From: Onchocerca volvulus
Taxonomy: Eukaryota; Nematoda; Chromadorea; Rhabditida; Onchocercidae
Direction of reading: 5' to 3'
DNA length: 64,000 bases
Assembly (NCBI GenBank): GCA_000499405.2
Contig: HG738137.1
Coordinates: 4,464,001 to 4,528,000 of the forward strand
In this document: piece by piece, positions 14,101 to 27,282 of the stretch
Numbering within the stretch: the first letter of the stretch is position 1
Layout: each line of letters starts with the position of its first letter
Position numbers and translations under genes: made by a program
Notes under the pieces: model-generated
Database searches by the model: none
Seen by the model: the letters and a program-made list of their open reading frames with translations, nothing else
Told to the model about the DNA's origin: nothing

Positions 14101-14745
14101 TTTTAAAATAGAAAAACTTATGACTTTGATTATAAATTCATGTTTAATATGACACCAATATTCTTCTCTCGCTGACACCGTAGTAGTGGTCGTCGATTTT
14201 AATTGTTCAAGCTTTCGGCAACATTCGACTTAGTACTTAATAGAGAGCTGTAGAAATATCCTTTTAGTTCTTAGCTAGTATAATTATTGCGGTAATTAGT
14301 TAAGTTCTTATAAAAGAAGCTATGTTATTTAGATCGAACTGCTGCATTTTAGTTAGATCATAATTTTAAATATTTGTTGTACGTAGTAAATACTTCTGGA
14401 CTCCTAGAAGTTAACTTGAGTATAGTAAGTATGTTGATAAACAATAAAGCAACAATCGCAATATCAGCAATATCCCAGAGTAATTGAACTTTACTTATTG
14501 TACCAAGCGAATAACTTCAGATTTCTCCCTTTCGGTGCATATATTTTCCAAAATCCATCAAGAATTTTATCAATTTTTTGATTCAATTTTTAAGAAAGGT
14601 ATTAGGAGAAGAGAAAAGGAAGATAAGAGAAAAACGAGGAAACAATCAAAATTTGTTTTCTAATGTTTCACATAAAATGAACTAGAGAAAAATATTATTA
14701 TATGCTGCGGTACTGTGATGTCTGTTGCAGTTTTTTCATTTGCGT

Positions 14746-14791
<46 letters not shown>

Positions 14792-15572
14792 GGTTTTTTT
14801 TTTTTTTTTTTTTTTTTTTGATTTCTGTTCCGAAAAGCATTGCTTGAAAACAGTTGTTCTTCAACTTGTTGAGTGGTGTGTAATTTTATGATATATTTAT
14901 TCAAATTTAACGTTTGAATACATAATTTAAAGATTTTTTGTCTTTGTGCAGGACGATAAGAAACAAGATACAAAGTTCACTATTTTTATGTATTAGAAAA
15001 CAAAATACTTTAGATTATAGGATAAAAAATAACTAATAACAAGAAAACATTGCAATGGAAAAAGAGACAATTCAATAGTCTTGAAACTTTTAGAATATTC
15101 ACAAGATACATATTATTTATAGATTGTTGCGGGCTAAATGATGTTATACGAGTGGAAACGATACAGGAAAAAGTTCAGTCGGCATTGGAAGAATATTGTA
15201 GGACACAGAAGCAATTGCAGGTCTATTTTAATTGCTTGGGAAGAGAAAATAAGGAAGAGGTTTTGTAGTATATTGTTTAGTAATTTTTACAATTGTCAAG
15301 TAGATGTTTTAAATAAAAATTTTCGTAATGGTTTGTTAGTGAAAGCAAAGTATCAAGCTAAAATCGAACTTTGATTTTAGATCGGACGATTCGGTCGTTT
15401 GTTGTTACGGTTGCCGAGTTTAAGATCGATCAGCGCATCTGTAATCGAGCAATTATTTTTCGTAAAATTAGTTGGCGAAACACCGATCGAATTTTTGCTC
15501 AGGGATATGCTTGGAACACAAAATGAAAATGTTATCAAACCATTTATTTGGCCTTGTCAGTTGCGTTCATGA
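8142..15572 (+). CDS. Nuclear hormone receptor, COUP-TF/NR2F family (UNC-55-like)
   Basis: Ligand-regulated-type zinc-finger transcription factor acting in the nucleus; COUP-TF proteins are mostly repressors of neuronal and developmental genes, and nematode UNC-55 acts in motor neuron identity. Exons: 8142-8273, 8433-8647, 9498-9625, 10466-10624, about 12333-12526, 12795-12959, 13301-13382, 15123-15220, 15381-15572. The DNA-binding domain starts near residue 90 with [14 protein letters not shown], has P-box CEGCKS, and the second finger ends CQYCRLKKC. The ligand-binding domain contains the family signatures [18 protein letters not shown] and [11 protein letters not shown], and the AF-2 helix reads LLRDML. 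The N-terminus is serine/glycine-rich; the start at 8142 is a guess because no clear leader acceptor precedes it, and the exon 1 donor could also be GTAAGT near 8205. The junction into the fifth exon is unresolved (see findings). All other phases agree. Family assignment is very secure; the exact ends are not. Confidence 0.93.
10625..12332 (+). other. unc-55 intron 4 (1.7 kb)
   Basis: Non-coding apart from a well-formed TTTTTTCAG acceptor at 12255-12263 that leads into frames all blocked by stops within 45 bases. No nested gene was seen. Confidence 0.5.
13383..15122 (+). other. unc-55 intron 7 (1.7 kb)
   Basis: Non-coding interval between the exon ending in ILFSI and the exon beginning [11 protein letters not shown]. 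It contains the long T tract at 14747-14819. Confidence 0.75.
14747..14819. repeat. Long poly-T tract interrupted by GGG
   Basis: 44 T, three G, then 26 T inside a unc-55 intron. It produces a spurious poly-lysine open frame on the minus strand. Tracts this long are often mis-sized in assemblies. Confidence 0.9.
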
Positions 15573-17734
15573 TATCTTTTTTCGTCAGTCAGTTATAAAA
15601 AAGGTTGTTAAGTTGTGTTTACTTTTCTGACATACATTTGAGTTTCTTCACAGAGCAACAAAAATAAGGGAAATGTTTCGTCTAATAAAAATCCAGTAGC
15701 TTAACTCTTTGTAAACTAGGTCAAGATCTTTAAATCATGACGAACACAATTATTCTTTCTTTCGGACTCATAATGCAAATTCTTTCACTAAAGTAGGAAT
15801 ATTTTGTCTTATTAACATGGTAGATGATCTAGAGATTCTGAGTAGTACGAGATGTCTAAGGCACCATTACTAGGAAGTTTGGATTAATTCTAATGATTGA
15901 AATAAAGTCAGAGAATCAGTTTGCAACTTTTAATTGAAGTTGGCAGCTTATATTAATTATAAAATCATGTGTTAAAGTTATTTTAAACTATATTGCCATA
16001 AAATAGCTGTTGAAAAGGATGATTGGTGAATCATTGGAAATATTCTCAGGGCAGAAAGATTAAAAAAGTTGAAAGTCAACTTCTTTAGTTCAGTTATTCG
16101 CTGGTGAAAAGTCAGAATTACATATTATGGTAGTGACTGACTAATTAACGACTCATTGTTATTCATTCAAGCGGCCAAAAGGCAACGTTGTCTCTTTATC
16201 GCAACTTTTGTAACCATCGCCCAAAGTTTTTCTGTCAAATTTTTTGCTTAACTCATTTGTATAGATTTTTTGGATTCCAGTTGTACTTTATTCTTATTTT
16301 GTTGGTTTGCTGATATTTTTGTACAAAATTATTTTGCTATTTAGATTTCTCAGTTTACTCTTTTTTAATTCTTTGTATTCTGTAATCGTGCAAAAATTTC
16401 GCGCATTTTCTTTTCGGTTCAAATTGACATTTGTCTGTTTTATATTTCAATACTGTAAAGCTTGCTCTGTATGATATCAGACCGGTTTTTTTTTTTTTCA
16501 TTTATATTTGGTAGTAATTTTATTTTAGAATGTGCAGTCCTTTTCAAACTACTCTTGTATCTTTTATAATTATCACGATTATGCTATGAATTGGTCATAT
16601 CTGTCCATTCTCATATATAGGATATTGTTCTTAATTAAAGGAGAGAGATGGAATGGACGAAAAAAAAAAATTAACTTTACTTGGCTTAATCTATCTTAGC
16701 CGTTTAAATCTCTCTCGGTATATATGAATTCATTGTATGTCCAGTGTTTTCAGCTCCATTTTTACTATTTTCCATGCCTGATCCAATATTGGTTTATTTA
16801 TTTGATTTTTTCCAGTTTAAATTTGATTTGAGTTATCCGGAAAATTGTCTTTTATTAGTCATTAGAAGTACAGCCTGAACTTTAAGCATGCAAAGAATGC
16901 CTGGTGTTCACTGTCTTATCATTGAATTGTTTGTAATATTCTGTAATACTTGTGAATATGTACTTTTGTTTAGATTTTTTGTTTAGAAATAATAAAAGCT
17001 GTAAAGAACCACATTTAATTTAAAAAAATCAGAAATTAATTTAAAAATTTCTGAAATCAAGAAGCTGAAATTTTGAGACATGCAAGGAATTGACGAAGTC
17101 TCAATTTGTATGGAAGAGCAGGTAAAGTTCCTTAAACTTTGGGAATAATAATAAGCCGGAATCATGCAGTTTTTGAAAGGCTTTGTAATCTTCACGAATA
17201 TTCGGAAGATTGGGATGAACGGGACATAAATTTACCATATAAGATGGGTGTTCTAAGAAATTATGCATTCTCGAGAATCATCTCATTTGTGGGAGTGAAG
17301 TAGGTTTGAATGGATGAGGGGATAAGGCTTTCAGATAGTGGGATTCCAGAAACATCTTGACTAACTTCTCCAGAAACGACATGATATGATATGATATGGA
17401 GTTGCAAGTGACCAACAGTCACAACGGAAAAATGTCCCTGATTCACCAATTCGTAATGGTTTGTTCATTCCACGGCTTACAGTATAACCGTGTACATGTG
17501 ATTCACAAACCTGATGATCAATAACTGTGATTCTTTCACGATTAGGAACACTGAAAGGTTAATTTGAGGTGGATGGATTCATTTGTAACTTCTTTCGGTA
17601 CAGCTTCCCCGAGATTTCGAAGACGAGATGTTTAGAGAATCCCGATAGAACGAGTATATTGAAGTTATTCACCAATCAACGTGCACATCATTCGTTCTCT
17701 TCTGGCCGCTTCGGAACAGAAACAAGATAGGAAT

Positions 17735-17770
17735 AGAATGAGAATAGAATAGAACAGAACAGAACAGAAT
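17735..17770. repeat. Pentanucleotide (AGAAT/AGAAC)n microsatellite
   Basis: About seven units of AGAAT or AGAAC in tandem, with one interruption. Confidence 0.8.
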
Positions 17771-17954
17771 AAATGACAAAGATATAAATAATATATGGTC
17801 AGGAATGAGCCTACAGGTAGGATGATCGGCCTATCTGTATGCCTTCTGTCACATTGCTTTCTATCATGCGATGTGTAAAGTTGTGTGTGTACTGCTGTGA
17901 TGCTCCCCTACATTCAGTTCGTCCTTTAACCTTTCCCAATCTTTACTAAATTCT

Positions 17955-18140
17955 TGTGTTGACGTGACAGTGTCATATATTTCCGTGTGTTGCCGTGATA
18001 ATGTCATATATTTCCGTGTGTTGACGTAATGATGTCATATATTCCCGTGTGTTGACGTAATAATGTCATATATTTCCGTGTGTTGACGTAATAATGTCAT
18101 ATATTTCCGTGTGTTGATGTGACGATGTCAGATGTTTCCA
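17955..18140 (+). repeat. 31-bp minisatellite, six copies
   Basis: Six tandem 31-base units start at 17955, 17986, 18017, 18048, 18079 and 18110. Copies 4 and 5 are almost identical; the first, second and last are more diverged. Each unit holds TGTGTTG, then a TGACGTAA-like core (variants TGACGTGA, TGCCGTGA, TGATGTGA), then ATGTCATATAT and a C-rich end. The array lies about 1.75 kb upstream of the calponin start codon. Confidence 0.92.
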
Positions 18141-19888
18141 CATGTTTACGGTGCATAAAACGAACTAAGTAGTATGCATTTGTTTTTGTTACTGTAGTTA
18201 GCGTGGGATATTTCGCAGAAGTTCGATTTTGAGTTAATGTATCGATGATCCGGAAGAGAATGATGATCTGACTGATCGATTTCGCGCTTTTCGTTTACTT
18301 TTGGTGGTATCGTCATTGCTTCCTGTCCTGTCTATTATTTTTTTCACATTTCCATTTGGCAGGATAGCTGAGAGTATCTTATTTCGAGAAAGTCATTTCT
18401 TTGCTTTTATTAAACTTATTTTAAATTCAGTTCCAATCTCATGTAATGCGTATCGCTCAAGATACAATAAGCAGCACTGATTTATGTTGGTTGTGTCACG
18501 ACTACTTGATCAACCTCATAAATCTCCATTATCTAATCAAGTTATCATAAATCTCTACCTAATCATTTCATTGTGAATCTCTCTAATCATCATATGTACT
18601 TTTAACATGAATGCATAATGTATATGAATGGATGGTTTTTTAGCAAATATTTGAATTTTATTGGTTTTTGTGTTTGCTTCACTTATCCATATTGATGTGA
18701 ATTTGTCTCACTTCCCATCTGCATCTTCCAGTATTTATTATTTGTTTTTAGTCACCCTTTGCCGAGAAATTTCCGAAAAAGCGACACATCCCAGAACTTT
18801 CACCATGCTACGAACATAGTTAGATTTTTTTTTTTTGTAATTTTCGTCCCATAAAAATTTATTCAAATTTTGAATTTAAAGCATAAGTTATAAAAAAAAA
18901 AAAGACTATTATGATGCTATTCAGATGACCGTGCTCTTCCGCTCTTTGTTCTCTTTTGTTTGTTTGTGGAATCGATATGCGCTTTGGATATTTTTATCAT
19001 ACAAATTGTGTGACAAAGCAACAAACAATTTTTCGTTCCATTCTTTGCTTCAATTAGTAAATCATTTGGAAGAGAAAGTTGTGCAATGCAGATTGCACAA
19101 AATATTGGAATGGATTGAAATTCTCGTCTTTTAGTTCTATTCATTTTGATTGTGTTAGAGATGAGTGGACGAACAATTTATTCCCTTCGCAGCTAGAAAG
19201 GTTTCTTTTAGTGTTGCAAACATCACTTTGTGTTCCATCTTGAAATGGATATTCCCTTATTCGTTTATTAATATCTGTGTAAAAATACTACATTTGATGG
19301 CTTTAACTGTGTTATATTTACTGTTCAACGTATCATACAGTGCAATGTTTCATCTAATTTTTGCTACTTTTTTTTTTTTTTTCAATTGGAATTTTCTTAT
19401 TTCATGTTTCGATGATTCTTTAATTCATATGCTATGTTTTTCTTCCGAATGCATCTTCAAATTGTTTTGTTTGTTGATTTTTTAAATCATTTTTTGCATG
19501 CTTTTCATCTGCAGACTTAACCGATCTTTTTTTGCTTCACTTCTCTTCGCAATTGAGTTTGGGATTTCGGACAGCTATGGAACTTATCTCGATTTCATCT
19601 TTCTTAGAATTCTTGATTGAAAGACAAATGAATTTCCAGTGATTAATTCGTTAATTAAAATGGGACAGTGTTTATACTGTTCCATGAAATGTTTCCTAAC
19701 GGTGGTATGCCTATCAGTTTCATTACATTTCTTTTTGGAGCAAGAGTATTTAGTCTCTTAAGATATCAATAATGCCGACTAAGATCAGGTTTAAATTTTT
19801 ATCATTGAAAATGGTCGGCTTACGTATCGTAATTTCAATTTTTTCATCAGTTTTTCTTTTTCTTGCGCTTTTCAGGTGTTTAGGAATA

Positions 19889-21752
19889 ATGGTAGAACGT
19901 GCTACAAAATCTGGTTTAGCCTTAGAGGCTCATCGTAAAGTACATGCAAAATATGATAACGAATTGGCTGGACAGCTTCTTGAATGGGTCGCTCAACTTA
20001 CTGGGGAAAATTTCTCGACTACTGGTGACATGAAGAATTTTTTAGAAATTTTGAAAGATGGTACGCTATTGTGCAGGTAATTTAAAAAGTTAACTTATAA
20101 TATTCACAAGTTATCGGGAAGTTGATTATTCACTATTTGCAGCTATCTGCGGAGAGTATTTAATCAAGTTTGAGAAGTATTTAAATTATTTCTAAGAAGA
20201 AAAAATGAACGATTACCTCAAACAGATCTTTTTCTAGAAGAGAATAAAGAATATTAATTGATTATGCAGTAAACCAGAAAAATCTCGGAAGAACAAACAA
20301 GGCATTTGCGGAGAACAAGATAGATATTTGCGGAGAACAATTGAGAAAATAATGAGTTTTAATCATAAATCAGTCTTATTCAGTTGTTTTGAAAAATTTT
20401 TTTGGTATAATCTTATATACATTTTGCGACATATCTGAAATATTTCAGCCTTGCTAACGCTTTACAACCAAATACAGTGAAGAAGATCAACAATAGTGCA
20501 TTGGCTTTCAAACAAATGGAAAACATTTCATTTTTTTTATCTTTTGCCGAGAAACATATCACTAAGTCGGAACTTTTCCAAACAGTTGATCTGTTCGAGG
20601 GTCAAGATCCAAATGCGGTTGTTATTTGCCTTTCATCTTTGGCTAGAAAAGCTGAGGAACTATTTGGGAAACCTGGTTTAGGCCCAAAGTTAAGTGAAGT
20701 TCTATATATTATTAAATTTTTGCAGTTGCAAGAAGGACAGATGAGTTCCTGTAATTAGAAGTCCCGGAAAACCAGTCATATTTATAATCAGTGCATCTAA
20801 ATTCCATTATTTGTATTTATTTTGAACTGAGAGATATTGCCCACTATTTCTAATTCGTTATTATCCACCTCTCATATATGCATGATAGAACTATGAATGA
20901 TAGAATGCCAATTGTCAGCAGTGAAAAAGTATATTTTTTGAACATTTATCATGATTTTTATTGATTTATTTCTTGAAGACTTAAGTTTGACAAATAAGTT
21001 TGGGAAGTAGAATTGAGTGTTTTGGGAAGTATTTACAAAAAAAATTAACAAAATATGTGCTTAAAGCATCAGCGTAATTTTGCTATGTTGATGCAGGCAA
21101 AAGATGCCAATTAAGCTTATAATTTTCTTGCATTTGATGCTATTTGAGAAATGTTCATATATACAAAAATAAAAAGTAGGTTTTATATAAGTACGAAATG
21201 CAAATGCAAATTCATAATTTCTTTTATATATTTCTATCAGTTATTTAATGGTAATTTTAGAATATATTGTGAGTTCAGAATAGGTGAGCTGGACGTTTCA
21301 TCAGCTGTTTGTTTATTTCAAATCTTTTCTTCCTAATGACGCAGAAGTACAAAAACATTCACCATTAATGATATTCCATAAATTAGGTGCTTTTTTTTTA
21401 TTAATGACTTAAATTTATCCGGTTAACTTGAATATTTTTAATAATTTAACTTTGTAGCAATCGACTAATAACTTGTCAGGTAAGGCAAGTTTATATATGT
21501 TCATTTTAGGCAGCCATAATGATAAACATTTAAGGAAATGAAATTTAGTGACTTTTTCGCCGGTAACCTTTTTGTCAAATCATTTAAAAATTTTATGCTT
21601 ATCTGATATCTCTTCAGGAGGCGAAAGGAGAGAAACGTGATTGGTCGGAGGAAAAACTTCGTGCCGGCGAAGCGATTATTGGACTTCAAATGGGCACAAA
21701 TAAAGGTGCGAATGCATCCGGTATCAATATGGGTAACACGCGTCACATTTAG
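19889..21752 (+). CDS. Small calponin/transgelin-type protein (CH domain plus one calponin repeat)
   Basis: Predicted 190-residue cytoplasmic actin-binding protein of the transgelin/SM22/calponin family, which bundles or stabilises actin filaments. Exons 19889-20076, 20449-20698 and 21618-21752 join in frame. A single calponin-homology domain covers about residues 20-130, and the last 24 residues form one calponin-like repeat beginning IGLQMGTNKGA. Length and layout match transgelin rather than the multi-repeat UNC-87 or the longer muscle calponins. I chose the start because a GCGCTTTTCAG acceptor ends at 19875, 13 bases before the ATG, as for spliced-leader addition; an in-frame upstream ATG at 19772 lies before that acceptor and is probably untranslated. 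The exon 2 donor (GAA|GTTCTA) is weak and was set by phase and family alignment. Muscle or epithelial role cannot be told from sequence. Confidence 0.9.
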
Positions 21753-22832
21753 GGCTATCAAATCCTGAAAATATTATTGCTTAAGCATTAACATGAAAAT
21801 TATTGAATTTTTATGTCATGAGAAATGGGAAAAAAGGAAGAAAGGAGCGAGAAAAAAAATCTGCTTTCAAAATTTAACTGTTTCAAGAATTTGTTCGAAT
21901 TAATATACAAATGTGCTATATAATTTAGTATTCAGAACTGTTGTCAAATAATGACATAAAGAAGGGGAATAATCTTATATTTTATCCATGGCCTTCTTCT
22001 CAGATACTTCTACCTATAAAAGAAAATTAATTGATATATTTCTTCCGTATCATTTCATTATGAATTAACATTAGATTCATTTATTGTTGATTTCAAATTT
22101 TATTCTCAATAATCTATTGATTGTTGACAAAAACATGCACTGTATTTTGCTGAAATTGATGTTTAAATGAAGCAGCTGAGAGCTAATTTATTGGATCATT
22201 AAGTCATATATCAAAGTGTTCTTTGACATTTTTAATCCACAGTGGCTCTGATAAATTAAGATGATTTAATTGATACTAGTATAACTATTTATCACAGAAA
22301 CATTCCATGATTTTATCACATAAACGTGTTACAGCATTCAGCGTGTATTTCATATTATCTCTGTGTATGTCTTATTTTGTTGCATCCCGCTTTTTAATGA
22401 TCAAACTTTCATTTCGAGAAAAATCATTATTTTATCATTGAAATAAACAATATTCTGTTAAGCACTATAAATATTGTACAGTTATGCATGTTATTTTATT
22501 TGATGCTTAACAAACTCTTTTCAAGAAATACAGTGATAGTCGAGATGGAGCATACGGTAATCGAGATTGGAGGCCTTTATTTTTTATTTACATCTTGTGA
22601 GACGGTCGATTTTCGTAGCATTCCGTCGCTTGAACTGTGATAATGATGGAGGTGTTACGAGATTTACTAATAAGTTTTGTTTGAAGTGATCGGGATAAGA
22701 TGTACAGAGGGATTATTTTATAATTTGGGGAGCTATTGATGATATAAATGAATGACTGGAAGCATCAGACAATTTGTGCAACAAAATCAGTGGACAGTTT
22801 ATCGAATTGCAGGGTGATTATCGTACTTTTAG
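21753..22832 (+). other. Intergenic spacer, calponin gene to golgin-84
   Basis: About 1.1 kb with no supported exon; it should contain the 3' untranslated region of the calponin gene and the region preceding the golgin-84 leader acceptor (AG ending at 22832). Confidence 0.6.
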
Positions 22833-22836
22833 CTCC

Positions 22837-25800
22837 ATGTCTTGGCTTGCAAAAGTGTCACATATTGCTGGTCGTGCCGAAGATTTGCTCAACCAAATTG
22901 ACCAGAATGCTGCTGTTGTATGTTTTCTAAAATATTTTATCAGTTTTTTGTAAGAACAGTAGAAAATTGATCATCAAATGATGCAATAACATGAAACTAT
23001 CAGTTATAGGCAATCATAATCAATGGATCTATTTAAAAATGTAGTTAGTGTTAAACAGAAATGAATGTCAAACATATCTAATGATCGTTATTTAATATTA
23101 TGCTCATGATTAGAAGTTGTATTTACAACTGACTGGATTAGACTGTCAAATATATAATGATTTCTCTTAAAATTTGGTATTTTCTATTTATTGAAAATAC
23201 TGTTTAAAGAATTCATGAGCCGAAAAATGTTGCATTTTCAGGCATTAAGAAATACAAAGAAAGGTGTTAGTAAGACTGATTCAGTAATGAGTTTGATCGA
23301 TATTAAAGGGCAGGGAACAAATAAATTGGAAAAACTTCGACCAGAAACTGTAGAAGCAACAACTAAGAAGCACGTAAGGTATGCTAAAATGTGGAGGAAT
23401 AATGGTCATTTGATATTTAAATAGTGTTTTCATTAAATTTACTAATCATTTACATGCCAAAAAATAAAGTTTTGTATGCTATAGATGGAGAAACCTTCGT
23501 GAAATTTCGAGCATACGCCAGATATAGCAAAACATTAGTCTTTCAAAAAGAGTTAATTTTAATGTACCTGAATTTTTTCGTTTAACCGTTCTCTAATTGT
23601 TTCCCTGATTTGTAACACTTCGTCTTATCATAGTGTCTTGATTTGTTTAAAACTTTCGGGAATATATCTTATTGTATTGGAACACTTCTCAACCATTATG
23701 TTCTAAACCATAATAATATGGGAGAGGTGATAACGAAGTATTTAATTGCAAAAATTTTCTGAAAAGTAAGAAACCAGTCAAGATCGAATGAACTTTATTA
23801 ATATGCCTATTCATATAGGAAATATTGTCTGCACTGCAGATATTAGTTGTGATTTGTCTTAAGTTTAAAATATCTTACCAAAAATCTTCATTATTTGAAT
23901 AAAGTTTGCAGGACTGATCATACATCGTCAGTATCAAGTCGAATTCATAATAAAAAAAAAGATGATGAATTGATCGCTTATCTGAATAATTCAAATGAGC
24001 CGACATCAAGTCGCTGTTCTTCTGTAGCAAGTTGTTTTTCAGCGCCAAATCCTCAGGTTGCAAGTGAGAATTTAGTATATTTCGTCTTTATTCCAGTTGT
24101 TTGTAGTTTTTCAACAGGTCTTGATTTCTGGGAACTTTTGTTGCTTGTGTAGACATATTGTTTACCATTTTTGTTTTTTGTGATTCGTTTCTCTTTTATC
24201 TTTTTCTTTTTTCTTTTTTCTTTTCCTTTACAAACAATTTTCAGCGAGCGAAATATCATTTTTAATTTTTCAAATGTACTGCAGTGGAGTAGCTCATTTT
24301 AGATGCCTTCGGAACGATGTCTGAACCATATACAACTGAGGAATATCTAAAAGCGCAACATTCGGATGCTCTGAAATGCTTATCTATAAAAGAAAGTCAG
24401 ATGGCTGTGACATGTGTTCGGTTGCAAGTAAAATTTAATTCATAAATTGTTGAACATTAGTTTATTTAAAATCAACAGTTACTTGCACTTATTTCAGGAG
24501 GCAGAGGAAGCCATTATGAAGAAAGATATTCAAATAGCAGAACTCGATAAAGAGTTGAAGTTAATGAAAAGAAAATTAGAAGCAGAAGATGACGGCATAG
24601 CAAATGACCGCTCTAGTTTGAAAAAACTTCAACGTGAACATAACAGAGAAAAAGAAGAATTCGAAAAGCGCGAACAAGATTACGTGAAACGTTTGGAATC
24701 AGCGAATAACGAAAATTCGGAGACTGAAAAGGAATTGCAGAGATTGAGGGCAAAAATTCTGGAGATGGAAATGAATGAACAAAATTTAGTGGAAGAAGTG
24801 CATAAATTTCATTATTTTGTCCTCCCACATTATGATTTCTCTGATTAGTTTTGTGACAGTTCAAATTTTATGATCTTGCAAACTTAAAGAAATTGCAGAT
24901 AAGACTTGCAAAGTACAATCTAAAAGCGAACAAACACGAATTTGATGAATATAAACAAAGAGCTCAAAAAATTCTGTCTGCGAAGGAAAATCTTTTGACA
25001 TCTTTGAAGGAGGTTTTTTTTTTTTTCAAATATTCTTGATTTTTGTCTTGCCTCGTGATTTTAAAAGAACTAGGAAGTTAGAGTTTGTGCATAATAACTA
25101 TAAAAGAATAAGGCGTTCCATTATTTGTTCTGTCTTCAGAACAGGGGCTAAAATAAGAAGGCTGCTCTGAGGTCAGATAGAATGCTGCGTAGATCGGAAA
25201 GTTAAAATAGTGACGCATGTTCGTACGGCAACTTTGAATGCACATTTCATTAATTAAAAAGTTCATGCTAAAAAATTTTTGTAATTACTTTCTATTATTA
25301 CTGATTTTGCATTAAATCGTTTCATTATTATAAAACATTATTTTGTTACAAATAGAAAAAATAATTTTAGACATGTAAGCTTGTTTTACAACTTCCTATT
25401 TTAAACAAAAAGCTTCTAATAAATTTTCAGTTTTAAAGGGTATAATTTATAGAATTCTTCTGGATCAGATGGTGTAGCAAACAGTGTTGAACTGGAAGAA
25501 CTGCGATGTGAATTTGATTTATTGAAAGATGATCTTCAGCAATCACAGTTTGTCATCTACAATCTTAAGGGAGACATACAGGTAACTGCAAGCTTGATTT
25601 CCATTTCTACTTGAATTAAATTTAGAATTACCATGGAGATATAATTAGCCCTTTCGATCCAGGATATCTCGAAATTTTGACTCAGTTTTTTGTTTTTTCC
25701 CATAAATTTTATACATTGATTGTAATGCAGTGAAAACCTTTTTTTCATTAACCTGCAATGATATTGACAAAAGTAAGTACAGAATATGTTTTCCACGGAT

Positions 25801-27282
25801 TGGTTTTTTGAGGAACTGGAAAATAGATTGCATGATGAACAGCGAGTATCTGGAGTACAAAGAGAAAATCTTTTAAAGCAGATACATCATCATCTGTCTC
25901 AGACAAATCAGTACAAAGAACAGATGGAAAGAATTCAGCTAGTTGGTAGTTTCTTGAAAGTTTAAATCTGTAAAATTATTATTATTTTTATTGAGTAATA
26001 GCATTAAAAGCTAGTGCAAATCTATTTTAATACAACTTATTAAGATTTTTCTTTTTAGGAATATGATCTTTTAAAAGCAGAAATGCATAGACAGGAAGAA
26101 GCGGTTGAAAGAAAACTTGCTGAAAAAGATATCGAATTAACGAAACTTATGGAAGAAAAAAAAGCGAGCAAACGATATGAAATTGGTGAAATGGAGCAAA
26201 AAATTTTGTTTTTAAGTGAAAAATTGATTTCGAAGCAAGCGGTCATCGAAAGGATTGAAAGCGAAAAAAGATCGCTCGAGTTGCGACTTGAACGTGCTGA
26301 AGTTATTTTTTTTCTCACTCGCAGTTTTAGATTGATGTCATATTTTAGTTTCAATTCAATTAAATAAGACAGTTCCGTTTATTTTTATCCCTTCATTCAA
26401 CATATTATTATGAAATATATTTGCAAGATAACATTTCTAGAATTTCCATACTTTCACTAGAATGGATGGAAACTAAGCAACAATAATGCCATATAAATGT
26501 AGCTCCTTTTTACTTTTCTGTGAAACAGTTTTGATGTTTAGGTACCGCTAAAAAAAAAAAAAAAAAAAAAAAAAGTTACTTTGTTTCTTTAAATTTTTTA
26601 TTATTTCAGCATACATGTAAAAATACTGAAACTAGTTCAATTAAAACCGTTGCAATTGAAATGCGCGGAAATGGTGTCAATACAAACGATCAAAGCTATT
26701 CGTTATTTACAGTTTCACATTCGGATAACATGTTTATTCGCACTGCTAAATTTGCATTTTACATTTTTGATCATGTTGGGTAAGAATTTTATTGGTTTTA
26801 TTAATTTTCCAATAAATTTCAAAGAGTTTTAAGAAATGCTTAACCTATGTCATTTGTCTTTAACCGAAAGATAATATATGTGGGCTATTTTCAACTTATA
26901 GTTTTATGTACATTAGTAGTTTAACAACTATTGAAGTGATATTCATAATTTAATTACAAATTAATTTTGATCTTTCATTCATATGCAACTCAGTTTTGAC
27001 TCTCTTTCGTCATATTATATTTATACACATGGATATCCTTTATCCTGCTCATTTATATATTTGAAATGCATAAATTTATATGCTTATTTTAATTTACATA
27101 TTAATTCTGATCTTTTAGCGCTAATTCTGATGGAATTGAAGACAATTTTTTTCAGGTTACGTCTAGCTATATTTATGCGCAATCCCATGTTCCGTTTCAT
27201 TTTCTTCATGTACTGTATACTGTTACACGCATGGGTATTCTTTATTCTGTTCACTTATACACCTGAAATACATCCTCTCTAA
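22837..27282 (+). CDS. Golgin-84 (GOLGA5) homologue, Golgi coiled-coil tether
   Basis: Tail-anchored coiled-coil protein of the Golgi rim that, in the known family, tethers COPI vesicles and binds Rab1-type GTPases. Eleven exons: 22837-22917, 23242-23378, 23912-24063, 24303-24427, 24498-24797, 24899-25012, 25453-25581, 25813-25941, 26059-26301, 26610-26779, 27156-27282; they sum to 568 codons with consistent phases. The N-terminus [20 protein letters not shown] matches the family start. Residues roughly 125-470 are heptad-rich, including the conserved [13 protein letters not shown] segment. The last 41 residues carry a hydrophobic anchor ([19 protein letters not shown]) followed by TYTPEIHPL, nearly the vertebrate ending. 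The protein is shorter than the roughly 730-residue human form because the central linker is reduced. An AG at 22832 precedes the ATG by four bases, suggesting trans-splicing. The exon 8 acceptor (TTTTTTGAG) is unusual. Confidence 0.94.
26550..26574. repeat. Poly-A tract in golgin-84 intron 9
   Basis: 25 consecutive A residues just before the acceptor of the tenth exon. No other meaning is inferred. Confidence 0.8.

Larger units (their letters stand above)
15573..19875. other. 4.3 kb intergenic region between unc-55 and the calponin gene
   Basis: No supported coding exon. It holds a short AGAAY repeat (about 17735-17770) and a 31-bp minisatellite (17955-18140), both listed separately. Short open frames at 17261-17449 (-), 18917-19144 (-) and 18925-19134 (+) have no recognisable content. 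Confidence 0.6.

Noticed and set aside
14698..14973. Minus-strand poly-lysine frame
   Set aside because: It is only the reverse complement of the long T tract in a unc-55 intron.
19772..19888. In-frame upstream ATG of the calponin gene
   Set aside because: It precedes the strong TTTTCAG acceptor at 19875 and encodes a hydrophobic stretch foreign to the family.
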